Shown here in pieces: positions 1-7,174 of a stretch of DNA of 39,057 nt; position 1 is the stretch's first letter, and each line of letters starts with the position of its first letter. Location of the stretch: positions 1 to 39,057 of the forward strand of contig JAJZKQ010000004.1 of assembly GCA_021804095.1 (NCBI GenBank), read 5' to 3'. Below the pieces are notes generated by a model. It made no database searches. It worked only from the letters and a program-made list of their open reading frames with translations, and had not been told where the DNA came from. The translations under genes were made by a program, and so were the position numbers. Source of the stretch: Microcaldota archaeon (lineage in GTDB: Archaea; Micrarchaeota; Micrarchaeia; Micrarchaeales; CABMGC01).

Positions 1-166
1 TAAACTCCTCAGCGACATCAGCATCATCTTTCATGAACAATAACTTACCACAATCTATTATAGCATTCTGGTAAATCAAGCTTCCAGGTTGGGACTTTTC
101 CAGAACTCCAACAACATCCAAAAAAGCCAAAGGATATAAATATGAAATTTTCCATAATCTAATCAT
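1..166 (-). pseudogene. Possible C-terminal fragment of an MNT-type nucleotidyltransferase, cut by the window edge
   Basis: Read leftward, one frame stays open from about 166 to the edge and gives about 55 residues. They resemble the C-terminal part of minimal nucleotidyltransferases (MntA-like): a beta-strand read as LDVVGVL, then a helix ending in IIDCGKLLFMKDD, which recalls the family's 'GxLLYxRDE' ending. The catalytic N-terminal part (GSxARGxxxxxSDxD) cannot lie upstream because the divergent AAA+ gene starts there, and the only ATG overlaps that gene's start codon. I read this as a relic or a 5'-truncated copy, or a chance open frame. The family call rests on a short pattern and is weak. 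Confidence 0.28.
132..141 (+). promoter_or_regulatory. TATA box of the TPR-AAA+ gene
   Basis: GATATAAATA lies about 25-33 bases before the ATG at 165, and there is no Shine-Dalgarno site between them. This spacing is typical of a leaderless archaeal transcript and supports the chosen start. Confidence 0.5.
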
Positions 167-1721
167 GGCCGACAAGCAGACAGGGACAGAACAGCAAGAA
201 TCAAGTCCTGGCAATAAACCAAAAGCTGAAGGTACAAAGAATCCCAAGGCAAAAGAATTCTATACTCAGGGAGGCAAAGCATTCGAAGAAAACAAGTTCG
301 AAGAAGCCATAATGATGTATTCCAGGGCCATAAACGAAGATCCTGACTACGCAAGCGCATACTTCAACAGGGCACTATCGTATGCAATATTAAACAACTA
401 TACTGACGCTACAAGAGATGCCGAGCATGTGCTTGACATGGAGCCTGACAGCTACGATGCACCATATGTTATGGGCATAATAGCAGAATATCAGAATGAC
501 CTCCAAGGCGCAAAGGAATGGTATGAAAAGTCATTGAGCAAGAATCCAGACTATGAACAGGCAAAGACCAGGCTCGACCAGGTAAACGCAAGATTGGCCT
601 CCCCTCCAGCAGGCGCAGCATCGCCACAACAGCAGGTCCAGATATCTTCCACATCTACAAACAATGGCGCCATATCTTCCGATAAGACGGAGATTCAGGA
701 AGGCCAGATAAAGAAGGTACGTTTCCACAAATCTAAGATAACCTTCAATGATGTAGTCGGAATGGAAGAACAGAAAAAGCTTATCTATGAAAATATAATA
801 TTGGCTATAAGAAAGCCAGAACTCCTGAAAGTCTACGGAAAGAAATTAGGCCTGGGCGTAATATTCTACGGCCCGCCTGGAAATGGGAAAACATATCTTG
901 TAAATGCAATAGCCGGAGAGACTAAATCTAATGTCATAATAGCAAGAATAAACGAGATAGTTGACATGTATGCTGGAAATACTGAAAAAAACATGCATGC
1001 CATATTCGAGCAGGCAAGAGCAAATACGCCTGTAATAATCTTCTTCGACGAGATAGATGCCTTGGGAATGAAAAGGAGCGGCGGCGGAGGCGGAGGCGAG
1101 CAATCAAGCACAATGAGAATGGCTGTAAACCAATTCCTTCAGGAACTTGACGGTGTAGAAAAAAATCCTGAAGGCATATTCGTTATAGGTGCAACAAACC
1201 AGCCTTGGGATATAGACTCAGCGTTAAAGAGGAGCAAACGTTTCGGCGAGTCAATATATGTTCCACCACCAGATTTCAAATCAAGAAGGCAGGCATTCAT
1301 ATACAATACCAGGAAGATGCCGATAAAAAACATAAATTTCGGCAGGCTCGCAAGGGCAACAGCCGGATTCTCGCAGGCAGACATTGAAGAAATATGCGAC
1401 AAGGCAGCTCTGATTCCGGCAGCAGAGGAAGACCGTACCGGGAAGAGAAGAAGCATAGTAATGAAAGACTTCTTAAGAATGATAAAAAAACACGGTAACA
1501 GCCTTGACGAATGGTACGCACAGATGAAGAAAGAAGTCATAAGCAAAACAGAGACAAGCATAGTGGATGGAAAGAAGCAGACTGTAGTAAAAGAGGGCAA
1601 GCTTACAGCAGAGGAAAAGGCAAGATATAAACCAATGATAAAAGACGTCAAGAGGAATACTAACTCTTTCTTCATACGCACAAAAAAATTTATCAGATGG
1701 ACTGCACTCAATATAATGTAG
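165..1721 (+). CDS. TPR-domain AAA+ ATPase fusion
   Basis: The 518-residue protein combines a TPR region with one AAA+ module. Residues 1-30 are polar and disordered. Residues about 30-135 form roughly three tetratricopeptide repeats (the first contains FEEAIMMYSRAI). A low-complexity linker follows (about 145-185), then the ATPase: Walker A GPPGNGKT at 236-243, Walker B IIFFDEID with D295 and E296, sensor 1 N345 in GATN, and candidate arginine fingers R356/R359. A glycine run sits at 305-312 in the pore-loop/helix region. The sequence is closest in style to the classical FtsH/p97/VPS4 clade, so it probably remodels or unfolds proteins recruited through the TPRs. No protease or transmembrane segment is visible. 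The basic C-terminal tail (about 480-518) is unlike VPS4. Substrate unknown. Confidence 0.85.
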   Translation: MADKQTGTEQQESSPGNKPKAEGTKNPKAKEFYTQGGKAFEENKFEEAIMMYSRAINEDPDYASAYFNRALSYAILNNYTDATRDAEHVLDMEPDSYDAPYVMGIIAEYQNDLQGAKEWYEKSLSKNPDYEQAKTRLDQVNARLASPPAGAASPQQQVQISSTSTNNGAISSDKTEIQEGQIKKVRFHKSKITFNDVVGMEEQKKLIYENIILAIRKPELLKVYGKKLGLGVIFYGPPGNGKTYLVNAIAGETKSNVIIARINEIVDMYAGNTEKNMHAIFEQARANTPVIIFFDEIDALGMKRSGGGGGGEQSSTMRMAVNQFLQELDGVEKNPEGIFVIGATNQPWDIDSALKRSKRFGESIYVPPPDFKSRRQAFIYNTRKMPIKNINFGRLARATAGFSQADIEEICDKAALIPAAEEDRTGKRRSIVMKDFLRMIKKHGNSLDEWYAQMKKEVISKTETSIVDGKKQTVVKEGKLTAEEKARYKPMIKDVKRNTNSFFIRTKKFIRWTALNIM

Positions 1722-1903
1722 TATGGCAGCAGTTCAGGATTATTCACAAAAGATTCATACAAAATAAAAAGAAAGGCGCATACCTAAAAATAAGCAATGT
1801 TAAGATATATGCAATATATTAGAACTAACATTTCCGAATATACTACTTCGGACATGCGTCTTTCTCTTCTATAAAACAAAATAAAGAATAAAATCAGAAA
1901 CGA

Positions 1904-2020
1904 CTACTCATCACTGTCCATGTCTTCGTCCCAATCCTCTTCATCATCCATATCTTCATCGAAGTCTTCGTCATCTTCCTCTTCTTCATCTTCTTCTTTA
2001 TTCTCTTCTTTTTTTGCCAT
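1904..2020 (-). CDS. 38-residue ultra-acidic small protein
   Basis: A short gene encodes 38 residues, of which 27 are Asp or Glu. It begins MAKKEENKEE and carries a single Trp (residue 30) in an otherwise acidic tail. It is credible because AGGTGA lies 4-9 bases before the ATG (plus-strand 2025-2030) and an AT-rich TATA-like element lies further upstream. No family is recognisable. Extreme acidity with a short basic start suggests an intrinsically disordered partner of a basic protein or nucleic-acid-binding complex, possibly a histone-chaperone-like or ribosome-associated role, but this is inference. The gene points away from tRNA-Ala and toward the AAA+ gene's 3' end. Confidence 0.6.
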   Translation of the reverse strand: MAKKEENKEEDEEEEDDEDFDEDMDDEEDWDEDMDSDE

Positions 2021-2063
2021 TCTTTCACCTTCTTGTTTTACCAATTACCTATATAGGATAACT

Positions 2064-2072
2064 ATTTAAATA
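2064..2072 (-). promoter_or_regulatory. TATA-like element for the acidic small gene
   Basis: TATTTAAAT on the minus strand lies about 45 bases before the ATG, leaving room for a short leader that carries the AGGTGA ribosome-binding site. Confidence 0.35.
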
Positions 2073-2143
2073 TATCTAAGAATTAAGGCAAACTCAAGGT
2101 ATAACTGGATTTCAAGCCAGGATGCCCTTCAGGAAAGGTGAGC

Positions 2144-2248
2144 ATGCCTTCAAACAAAGACTATTTTATACTTTATCTGTATATAACTCTAATCACAGTG
2201 TACATAATCTACAGCATCAGATGTAAAACTGTATTAATGGGCTTGTAG
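2144..2248 (+). CDS. Possible 34-residue single-pass membrane peptide overlapping tRNA-Ala
   Basis: An ATG preceded by AAAGGTGAGC opens a 34-residue frame with a hydrophobic core of about 19 residues (YFILYLYITLITVYIIY) and a short basic tail. The frame ends with a TAG inside the first bases of tRNA-Ala, so the last three codons overlap the tRNA gene. The good ribosome-binding site is the main argument for it. The overlap and lack of any family argue against it. It could be a small membrane protein or chance. Confidence 0.28.
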   Translation: MPSNKDYFILYLYITLITVYIIYSIRCKTVLMGL

Positions 2249-2310
2249 CGCAACGGCAGCGCGCCCGCTTTGCATGCGGAAGGTTGCGGGTTCAAATCCC
2301 GCCAAGTCCA
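2239..2310 (+). tRNA. tRNA-Ala (UGC)
   Basis: The 72-base gene folds as a standard cloverleaf. Acceptor GGGCTTG pairs with CAAGTCC and includes the G3-U70 pair that marks alanine tRNAs. The D-arm is GCGC/GCGC. The anticodon loop TTTGCAT carries TGC at positions 34-36. The T-arm is GCGGG-TTCAAAT-CCCGC, and the discriminator is A. No intron, and CCA is not encoded. A C-A mismatch closes the anticodon stem at 27-43. Confidence 0.96.
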
Positions 2311-2318
2311 CATTTTTT
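2311..2318 (+). terminator. T-run after tRNA-Ala
   Basis: A run of six T directly follows the tRNA 3' end, which fits archaeal oligo-T termination. Confidence 0.45.
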
Positions 2319-2329
2319 CCAAGCAGGGA

Positions 2330-2533
2330 TTACGGCGGCAAAAAGATGATAAAGTTTCTGGACACCAGTAACATATGTGGGATTATATGGGAATTCTGAA
2401 TAATATCCAGCTCTATTAATTTTTCGAACAATTTGTTTTTCTGAAATGTGCCAATTAACTCGTAGTGTTTGCTCAGGTTCGTGAATATGCTTGCGCCTAC
2501 ATACCCGCTTGCTCCTGTAACTAAAATCTTCAT
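2330..2533 (-). pseudogene. Truncated NAD-dependent epimerase/dehydratase (RmlD-like SDR) fragment
   Basis: The 67-residue frame starts with the Rossmann nucleotide-binding loop of extended short-chain dehydrogenases (ILVTGASGYVGASIF) and continues through beta-2 and alpha-2 for about 50 residues before family resemblance is lost. Functional members are about 280-320 residues, so over 80 percent of the enzyme is missing. The rest would lie where tRNA-Ala now sits. Its ATG begins one base after the xthA stop codon, so both were probably once co-transcribed. It is most likely a remnant left when sequence was inserted or deleted next to the tRNA. Confidence 0.6.
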
Positions 2534-2534
2534 T

Positions 2535-3395
2535 TTAAAACTTTGTTTGATTTATATCTATGACAATCGGTGCGTGGTCACTCGGAGGCTCAAGACTTTC
2601 TATAGGGATACGTTCTTCTTTGTCTACCCATATTCGATTCACCAGACCCAGAGTATCTTTATCCCCTAAGACTAAATCAAAACGCAGACCTTCGTCACGG
2701 TTAAATCCACCTCGCATGTAAGGCCACCACGTGAAAACGCGTTCTTGAGTTTTCGTTCGGAGTATGTCCTGAAGCCGTTTTCCTTGAAGTTTCTTTAGCC
2801 AGGCCCTTTCTTCAGGTGTACAATGGATTCGGTCCTTAAGTCCTTTCGGATCCCACACATCACAATCATCCGGAGCAACATTAAAATCACCCACAACAAG
2901 AAGAGGAGGAGTTTGCGGGAGGTTTTGCAGCCAGTTCCCAAAAGCCTCCATCCAACGACCTTTAAGCAGGAATTTATCACTAATTCTGCTCTCTCCATTT
3001 ATCACATAAGCATTAACCAATCGCAGTCCTCCAATACGCGCTGATATTACCCTGGCTTCATTAGACGAAGGATCTTTTGGAAAACCATGCAAAACTTCAG
3101 AAAATCCTAGATTGTTTTTCATTTCGGCCATTATGGAAATCTTGTTTTTAGGAAAAGTCATTAAATTGCGTTGTTTCGCTTGACCACGAATCAGGATTGC
3201 CACACCATTATAGCTAGTTTGGCCGTAAAGTATTGAATAGTAACCTGCAGTGCTCAATTGGGCTTCAGGAAAATCTTTGTTGGCTACCTTAGTTTCTTGC
3301 AGGCACACTACGTCAGGTCTATGGCGTTTGACTAATGCCAAAAGTCGAGGTAGTCGTGCTCGGATAGAATTTATGTTCCAAGAGATAATACGCAT
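2535..3395 (-). CDS. xthA: Exodeoxyribonuclease III / AP endonuclease
   Basis: The 286-residue protein of the exonuclease III/APE1 family cuts DNA at abasic sites and removes 3' blocks in base-excision repair. It spans the whole domain: IISWNINSIRARL at the start (metal-binding Asn7), LQETK (catalytic Glu), GDFNVAPDD (Asp and Asn of the active site) and PPSDHAPIVIDI at the end (catalytic Asp-His). Length matches bacterial ExoIII (about 260-290). It uses many CGN arginine codons where neighbours use AGA/AGG, which suggests acquisition from bacteria. The minus-strand TTTAAATAAAT near 3412-3424, about 25 bases upstream of the ATG, shows it has an archaeal promoter. Confidence 0.93.
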   Translation of the reverse strand: MRIISWNINSIRARLPRLLALVKRHRPDVVCLQETKVANKDFPEAQLSTAGYYSILYGQTSYNGVAILIRGQAKQRNLMTFPKNKISIMAEMKNNLGFSEVLHGFPKDPSSNEARVISARIGGLRLVNAYVINGESRISDKFLLKGRWMEAFGNWLQNLPQTPPLLVVGDFNVAPDDCDVWDPKGLKDRIHCTPEERAWLKKLQGKRLQDILRTKTQERVFTWWPYMRGGFNRDEGLRFDLVLGDKDTLGLVNRIWVDKEERIPIESLEPPSDHAPIVIDINQTKF

Positions 3396-3643
3396 AAGTA
3401 GTACCTGCAGTAATTATTTATTTAAAGGTTGATTGCTGAATCTCGCGTCTTCGTGCTTATGGATGGGACATGCCAACTCTCACCCATTTTTCTTCCGATT
3501 CCCTTACTGATGTATCCAAACAATTTATTTTACAAATTTGAACAGGCCTTATAAAGAAGCCGAATACTGAAGGCTTGATTTTGGCTCAAAACCCCCCATC
3601 CAGCAATAACTATAAACCTTTACTTGTTAATGTAGACGGTTGT

Positions 3644-4405
3644 ATGGCTAAGACAAATGCGAATGTTCAGAAGAAAGGGAAGGGATCGCGCAGTCGGATT
3701 ATATTGGCACTGTTTGCACTGATCATCATCGCAGGCGCATACCTGTTCTTCACGTATGGTTCGCTGCCTTACGCAGTTATTACAGCAAAAAACCTCAATT
3801 CAAGCACACTTATCCAAATAATGGCACAGAAAATCAATTCCACAGCCATTGTAAACCTTTCATATTCGGGATCTATAATGATAAATAATACCGATCCGCA
3901 GCTTAGCTTCTTTTACAACAAGAATGGCAGTCAGTCGTGGTCCAGCCTTGAATTGACTGGAATACCAAATGTCGGGGATATCCAAGCAAAGACGCATCTG
4001 AACCAGACTTATGGATCGGGGTACGGCTGTGTGATATACAACTTCACAAGCCAGAACTCCATTGCCACTCCTTGCGGGAATATGGCTTATCCATACTCAA
4101 TTTACACAAATGTCCTCGGTTACCTATTTAATCTGACAAGCATTGGCAATGTAAGCACGGAATCCTACGGGTTGGCGGCTGTTGGCGGTCAGCCTTGTTA
4201 TTCGGTATCCGGATCCGGAACCGTTATGGTTAACGAGGACCTATTTAACAAGACTGGATACGCTCCGGCAAAATTTACTTTCGATACATGCCTTTCAGCC
4301 AAATACAATGTGCCGCTCAATGTAGAGGTGCATGCCATGCTGAATAATGGGGCTTCCATCAGCTTTAACGTAAAGAATTATGGCATGGTATGGTATAGCA
4401 CCTGA
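3644..4405 (+). CDS. Membrane-anchored extracellular protein, unknown function
   Basis: The 253-residue protein has a basic N-terminus, one hydrophobic segment at about 19-37 and an extracytoplasmic domain for the rest. About ten N-glycosylation sequons (for example NSS, NLS, NQT, NFT, NLT, NVS, NKT) and four cysteines (about 129, 144, 185, 215) support an exported, disulfide-stabilised, glycosylated domain. I chose the ATG at 3644 over an upstream TTG because a TATA-like TATAAACC lies about 30 bases before it. I do not recognise the fold. Similar DPANN proteins are usually surface proteins of unknown role. Confidence 0.7.
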   Translation: MAKTNANVQKKGKGSRSRIILALFALIIIAGAYLFFTYGSLPYAVITAKNLNSSTLIQIMAQKINSTAIVNLSYSGSIMINNTDPQLSFFYNKNGSQSWSSLELTGIPNVGDIQAKTHLNQTYGSGYGCVIYNFTSQNSIATPCGNMAYPYSIYTNVLGYLFNLTSIGNVSTESYGLAAVGGQPCYSVSGSGTVMVNEDLFNKTGYAPAKFTFDTCLSAKYNVPLNVEVHAMLNNGASISFNVKNYGMVWYST

Positions 4406-4432
4406 AAAGTGCAGGCATCTCTAACCCCGCCA

Positions 4433-4541
4433 CTTTAAACCTTAAAAGGTAGGAGGTCACGACTTCTTCTGCCTGTTCGCAACGGCGAGGCCTCCGATGC
4501 GTTTATTGCCAATTCCATTAAACTTCATAGAAGAAGTTTAA
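4433..4541 (+). ncRNA. Candidate structured RNA upstream of the ABC exporter
   Basis: This noncoding stretch carries nested pairing. GGAGGTC (4452-4458) pairs with GGCCTCC (4489-4495) with one G-U, enclosing a second hairpin GCC-T-GTT / AAC-GGC (4471-4486) with loop CGC. A perfect 9-bp inverted repeat, TTAAACTTC-ATAGAA-GAAGTTTAA, follows at 4518-4541. An AT-rich element at 4433-4446 could be its promoter. The ABC gene has its own TATA-like element near 4641-4655, so this segment is not obviously its leader. It could be a small RNA, a double terminator of the upstream gene, or an insertion relic. Confidence 0.35.
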
Positions 4542-4686
4542 CCAGGAAACCATATCCAATACTAAAACAAAGACAGGAATGAATACAAAGGCAATGCAGA
4601 TGCAAAAATACCGGCAGTCTTTCCATTCCGAATAATCTCTCTAGCATTATTAAACATTGTTTACCAATAGATTCTGAGATATTCTA

Positions 4687-5610
4687 ATGGAAGGGCTAAA
4701 GATAAGAAAAATATCAAAGACCTACGACGGCAAAAAGTATGTCCTAAAAAATGTAAGCATGGACTTCATGCAGAAAGGGATACTTGCAATAATAGGCAGG
4801 AACGGCGCGGGAAAGACCACGCTGATCCGCATATTGGCAACAGAGCTCATGCCAACTAAAGGATCTGCATATGTTGAAGGAATAGACATAGTAAAGGAGC
4901 CCACGCGTGCAAGGGAACTGATGGCCATAGTTCCTCAGGAGGCACGAACTATACCCTGGATGAATCCAAAGCAGCAGATACTCTCCTATCTACTATATCG
5001 AGGATTTTCATATAAAGAAGCATCATCACTTGCATTATCCTCTATAAAAAAATTAAATCTGGAGCAGTATGCCAATAAACTAAGCAGAACTCTCTCCGGA
5101 GGAACAAAAAGGAAGGTAATGGTGGCAACTGTTCTAGCTTCAGAAGCAAGAATCATATTTCTTGATGAACCTACAACAGGCCTAGATCCTATCTCAAGAA
5201 GAGAGCTCTGGGTTCTTCTGGAAAAGTTAAAAAAAGATTACCTTATTGTATTAACAACGCATTATCTTGAAGAAGCAGAATATCTGGCAGACAAAATAGC
5301 AATAATAGATAACGGCAGGTTGATAATCTCAGGCAGCATAGGTGAACTAAGAAAGAAAGCAGGTCATGAATACAGTATAAGGATAGAAGGCGACAAGGAA
5401 TTGAAGATGCCAAAAGTAGCCAACATCTCAAAAATAGAAAAAGGTTACCAGATACTCACAAGCCAGAAAGAGGCATTTGCCATATCCGAAAAGTTAATGG
5501 CACAGAAAATAAAATTTTCAACAAATCCAGTCTCCCTTGAAGATCTATTCTACTATTTTGCAAAACGCTCAATAAATGACGAAGAGGAAAGTGACGAGGG
5601 GGAATGGTGA
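4687..5610 (+). CDS. ABC-2 type exporter, ATP-binding subunit
   Basis: The 307-residue ABC ATPase has every diagnostic motif: Walker A GRNGAGKTT (Lys43), Q-loop Gln84, signature LSGGT at 136-140, Walker B FLDEP with Asp160/Glu161, D-loop GLDP and switch His192. The C-terminal 80 residues match the accessory region of DrrA/NatA-type ATPases. It energises the permease encoded immediately downstream, with the stop and start codons overlapping, so the two form one exporter. The substrate (drug, lipid, peptide or ion) cannot be told from sequence. A TATA-like ATTATTAAACA lies about 35-45 bases upstream of the ATG. Confidence 0.9.
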   Translation: MEGLKIRKISKTYDGKKYVLKNVSMDFMQKGILAIIGRNGAGKTTLIRILATELMPTKGSAYVEGIDIVKEPTRARELMAIVPQEARTIPWMNPKQQILSYLLYRGFSYKEASSLALSSIKKLNLEQYANKLSRTLSGGTKRKVMVATVLASEARIIFLDEPTTGLDPISRRELWVLLEKLKKDYLIVLTTHYLEEAEYLADKIAIIDNGRLIISGSIGELRKKAGHEYSIRIEGDKELKMPKVANISKIEKGYQILTSQKEAFAISEKLMAQKIKFSTNPVSLEDLFYYFAKRSINDEEESDEGEW

Positions 5611-6356
5611 TGAAACACAGAAGCATTATAAGCCAGGTGCTGGCTTCAATTCTCATAAATGCAATATACGCCATGCAGAACTATCCTATAATGTTCATCA
5701 ATACCCTGCTTGCTCCAATCTCAATACTTGTGGTTATAACCTTCGTAAGCCATGGTGCCCTTGTAGGGATGGGCATAGAAGGAGCCCTGATAATGACTGC
5801 AGTAATGTCAGGCGTAAGTATGCAGGGCGACATATCGCATCTTAAGAATGACCTGAAGCTTCAGGATATGGTAGTTACCTCTCCCACAGGACCAATGGCA
5901 TATGTCGCAGGAATGGGTATATCAGAAGTAGTATTCTCTATACCTGTGCTAATACTGCTCATAATCCTGGCTTCCATATATCTACATCCCACGCTTCTCC
6001 AATCCCTTACAATAATTGCCATAATGGCGGTTATGTTCGTCTTCTCAGTCTCACTGGGCTTCTTCCTTTCCACACTTACAACCGATATAATACAGAGCTG
6101 GGGCTTCTCCGGCATAGTCACAGTATTATTAAGCACAATACCTCCGGTATACTATCCATTAAGCTACATACCCCTGCCTTTCAGATACATAGCCTATATC
6201 TCTCCTACAACATACGCTGCGCAGATAGCACAGGCAGCAATGGGCTATGTCAATATAAATATGACCAGCCTTGCAATAGACTGGAGTGTAATAATTGCAG
6301 TATGCATTGCACTCTTTATAATAGGATACAAAAAAGCCAGGTGGAGAGAACCATAA
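5610..6356 (+). CDS. ABC-2 type exporter, permease subunit
   Basis: The 248-residue membrane protein has about six hydrophobic segments arranged as in ABC-2 permeases of the DrrB/NodJ group, including the amphipathic N-terminal stretch and the conserved region before the last two helices (GFSGIVTVLLSTIPPVYYPLSYIP). I prefer the ATG at 5610, which overlaps the ATPase TGA and has GAGGGGG about 7 bases before it; an ATG six bases upstream is also in frame. It ends with a basic tail. Both subunits are probably translated together and assemble as a 2+2 complex. Confidence 0.85.
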   Translation: MKHRSIISQVLASILINAIYAMQNYPIMFINTLLAPISILVVITFVSHGALVGMGIEGALIMTAVMSGVSMQGDISHLKNDLKLQDMVVTSPTGPMAYVAGMGISEVVFSIPVLILLIILASIYLHPTLLQSLTIIAIMAVMFVFSVSLGFFLSTLTTDIIQSWGFSGIVTVLLSTIPPVYYPLSYIPLPFRYIAYISPTTYAAQIAQAAMGYVNINMTSLAIDWSVIIAVCIALFIIGYKKARWREP

Positions 6357-6398
6357 ATCCAATGCTTTTCTCTTCAAATCCTATATAAAACAGAAACG

Positions 6399-6821
6399 CT
6401 AATGCAGCTCCAGCCTGCGCTTGTAGTGTTCTTTAAACATGCATCTGTTCATTACGAAAAGAAGGCCGTTATCCTCTGCTATTTTTCTTGCATCTTCGCT
6501 GACTATTCCCTCCTGTAGCCAGAGAGCCTTCGCATGTACTGAAACTGCCTCCCTCGCTATCTCAGCAGCTTCAGCAGAAGGCCTGAAAACATCTACAACA
6601 TCTATCTCTTCCTTCACATCAGTAAGCTTCGCATACGCCTTCTCTCCAAGAATCTCATTAGCAAAAGGGTTTATCGGTATTATTCTGTATCCTACTTTCT
6701 GCAGATACATGGGTATATTATGGCTATCCTTTCCTTCTTCCCTGGAACAGCCTACTACTGCTATTGTCTTAGACTCGCGGAGTATTTTCCATATTATCGA
6801 ATCTTCTTCACTTCCATCCAT
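6399..6821 (-). CDS. CoA-binding domain protein (YccU family)
   Basis: The 140-residue Rossmann-fold protein belongs to the stand-alone CoA-binding family. Visible hallmarks are IAVVGCSR (nucleotide loop), IIPINP, DVVDVFRPS, LWLQEGI and the C-terminal MNRCM. Members resemble the N-terminal domain of succinyl-CoA synthetase alpha, but their cellular role is not established. Longer in-frame starts exist; I chose MDGSEEDS because it matches family length and because ATATAAA on this strand lies about 25-30 bases upstream. The gene diverges from the CDGSH gene across one TATA element. Confidence 0.87.
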   Translation of the reverse strand: MDGSEEDSIIWKILRESKTIAVVGCSREEGKDSHNIPMYLQKVGYRIIPINPFANEILGEKAYAKLTDVKEEIDVVDVFRPSAEAAEIAREAVSVHAKALWLQEGIVSEDARKIAEDNGLLFVMNRCMFKEHYKRRLELH

Positions 6822-6843
6822 GCTTAATAAATGACTGAAAAAG

Positions 6844-6850
6844 TTTATAT
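6844..6850. promoter_or_regulatory. Single TATA element shared by two divergent genes
   Basis: TTTATAT reads as a TATA box on both strands. It lies 30 bases before the CDGSH ATG (6874) and about 29 bases before the CoA-binding ATG (6821). No other TATA-like element is visible in the 52-base gap. Confidence 0.5.
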
Positions 6851-6873
6851 TCACGCTCAAGGAAGAAGGATAA

Positions 6874-7107
6874 ATGAATAAACCAGATAAGGATAAAAAA
6901 GATATAATCAAATTAAATCCAGGTAATATAATGGAGAAAATAGAATTCGAGTTTGCAAAGGATGGACCTATACTGGTAAAGAAAGACGCCAAGGTAGAGT
7001 ATGCACTATGCAGATGCGGTCATTCAACAAAGAAGCCATTCTGCAGCGGAGCCCACATGAGTTCAGGATTCAAAGCCGATTCCTCCACCCTTGAACTAAA
7101 AGGTTAA
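6874..7107 (+). CDS. CDGSH-type iron-sulfur protein
   Basis: The 77-residue protein carries one CDGSH iron-sulfur motif near its C-terminus: C46-x-C48 ... C57-S-G-A-H61, the three-Cys one-His ligand set that binds a 2Fe-2S cluster. The usual Asp after the third Cys is Ser here, a seen variant. No membrane anchor is present, so it is soluble, unlike mitoNEET. Likely roles are electron transfer or cluster transfer, both inferred. It shares a promoter element with the divergent CoA-binding gene and is followed by a clear hairpin plus T-run. Confidence 0.9.
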   Translation: MNKPDKDKKDIIKLNPGNIMEKIEFEFAKDGPILVKKDAKVEYALCRCGHSTKKPFCSGAHMSSGFKADSSTLELKG

Positions 7108-7123
7108 TTATTCCTTATAAAAA

Positions 7124-7158
7124 GCATGGCTTTTATTGCCATGCCTTTAATTTTTTTT
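7124..7158 (+). terminator. Hairpin and T8 terminator between convergent genes
   Basis: GCATGGC (7124-7130) and GCCATGC (7138-7144) form a perfect 7-bp stem with a TTTTATT loop, followed by eight T at 7151-7158. It sits between the CDGSH stop and the convergent methyltransferase stop. Confidence 0.6.
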
Positions 7159-7174
7159 ATTCTATTCTGCGACC

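Noticed and set aside
1139-1762. 207-codon open frame antisense to the AAA+ gene
   Set aside because: It is a shadow of the coding strand: the sense frame has all AAA+ motifs, and this frame has no start signal or family.
3575-3643. TTG start for the anchored protein at 3575
   Set aside because: It would add 23 residues covering the TATA-like element, without signal-like character.
6822-6992. Longer N-terminus of the CoA-binding protein
   Set aside because: It runs antisense through the CDGSH gene start and the shared promoter and has no similarity to the family.
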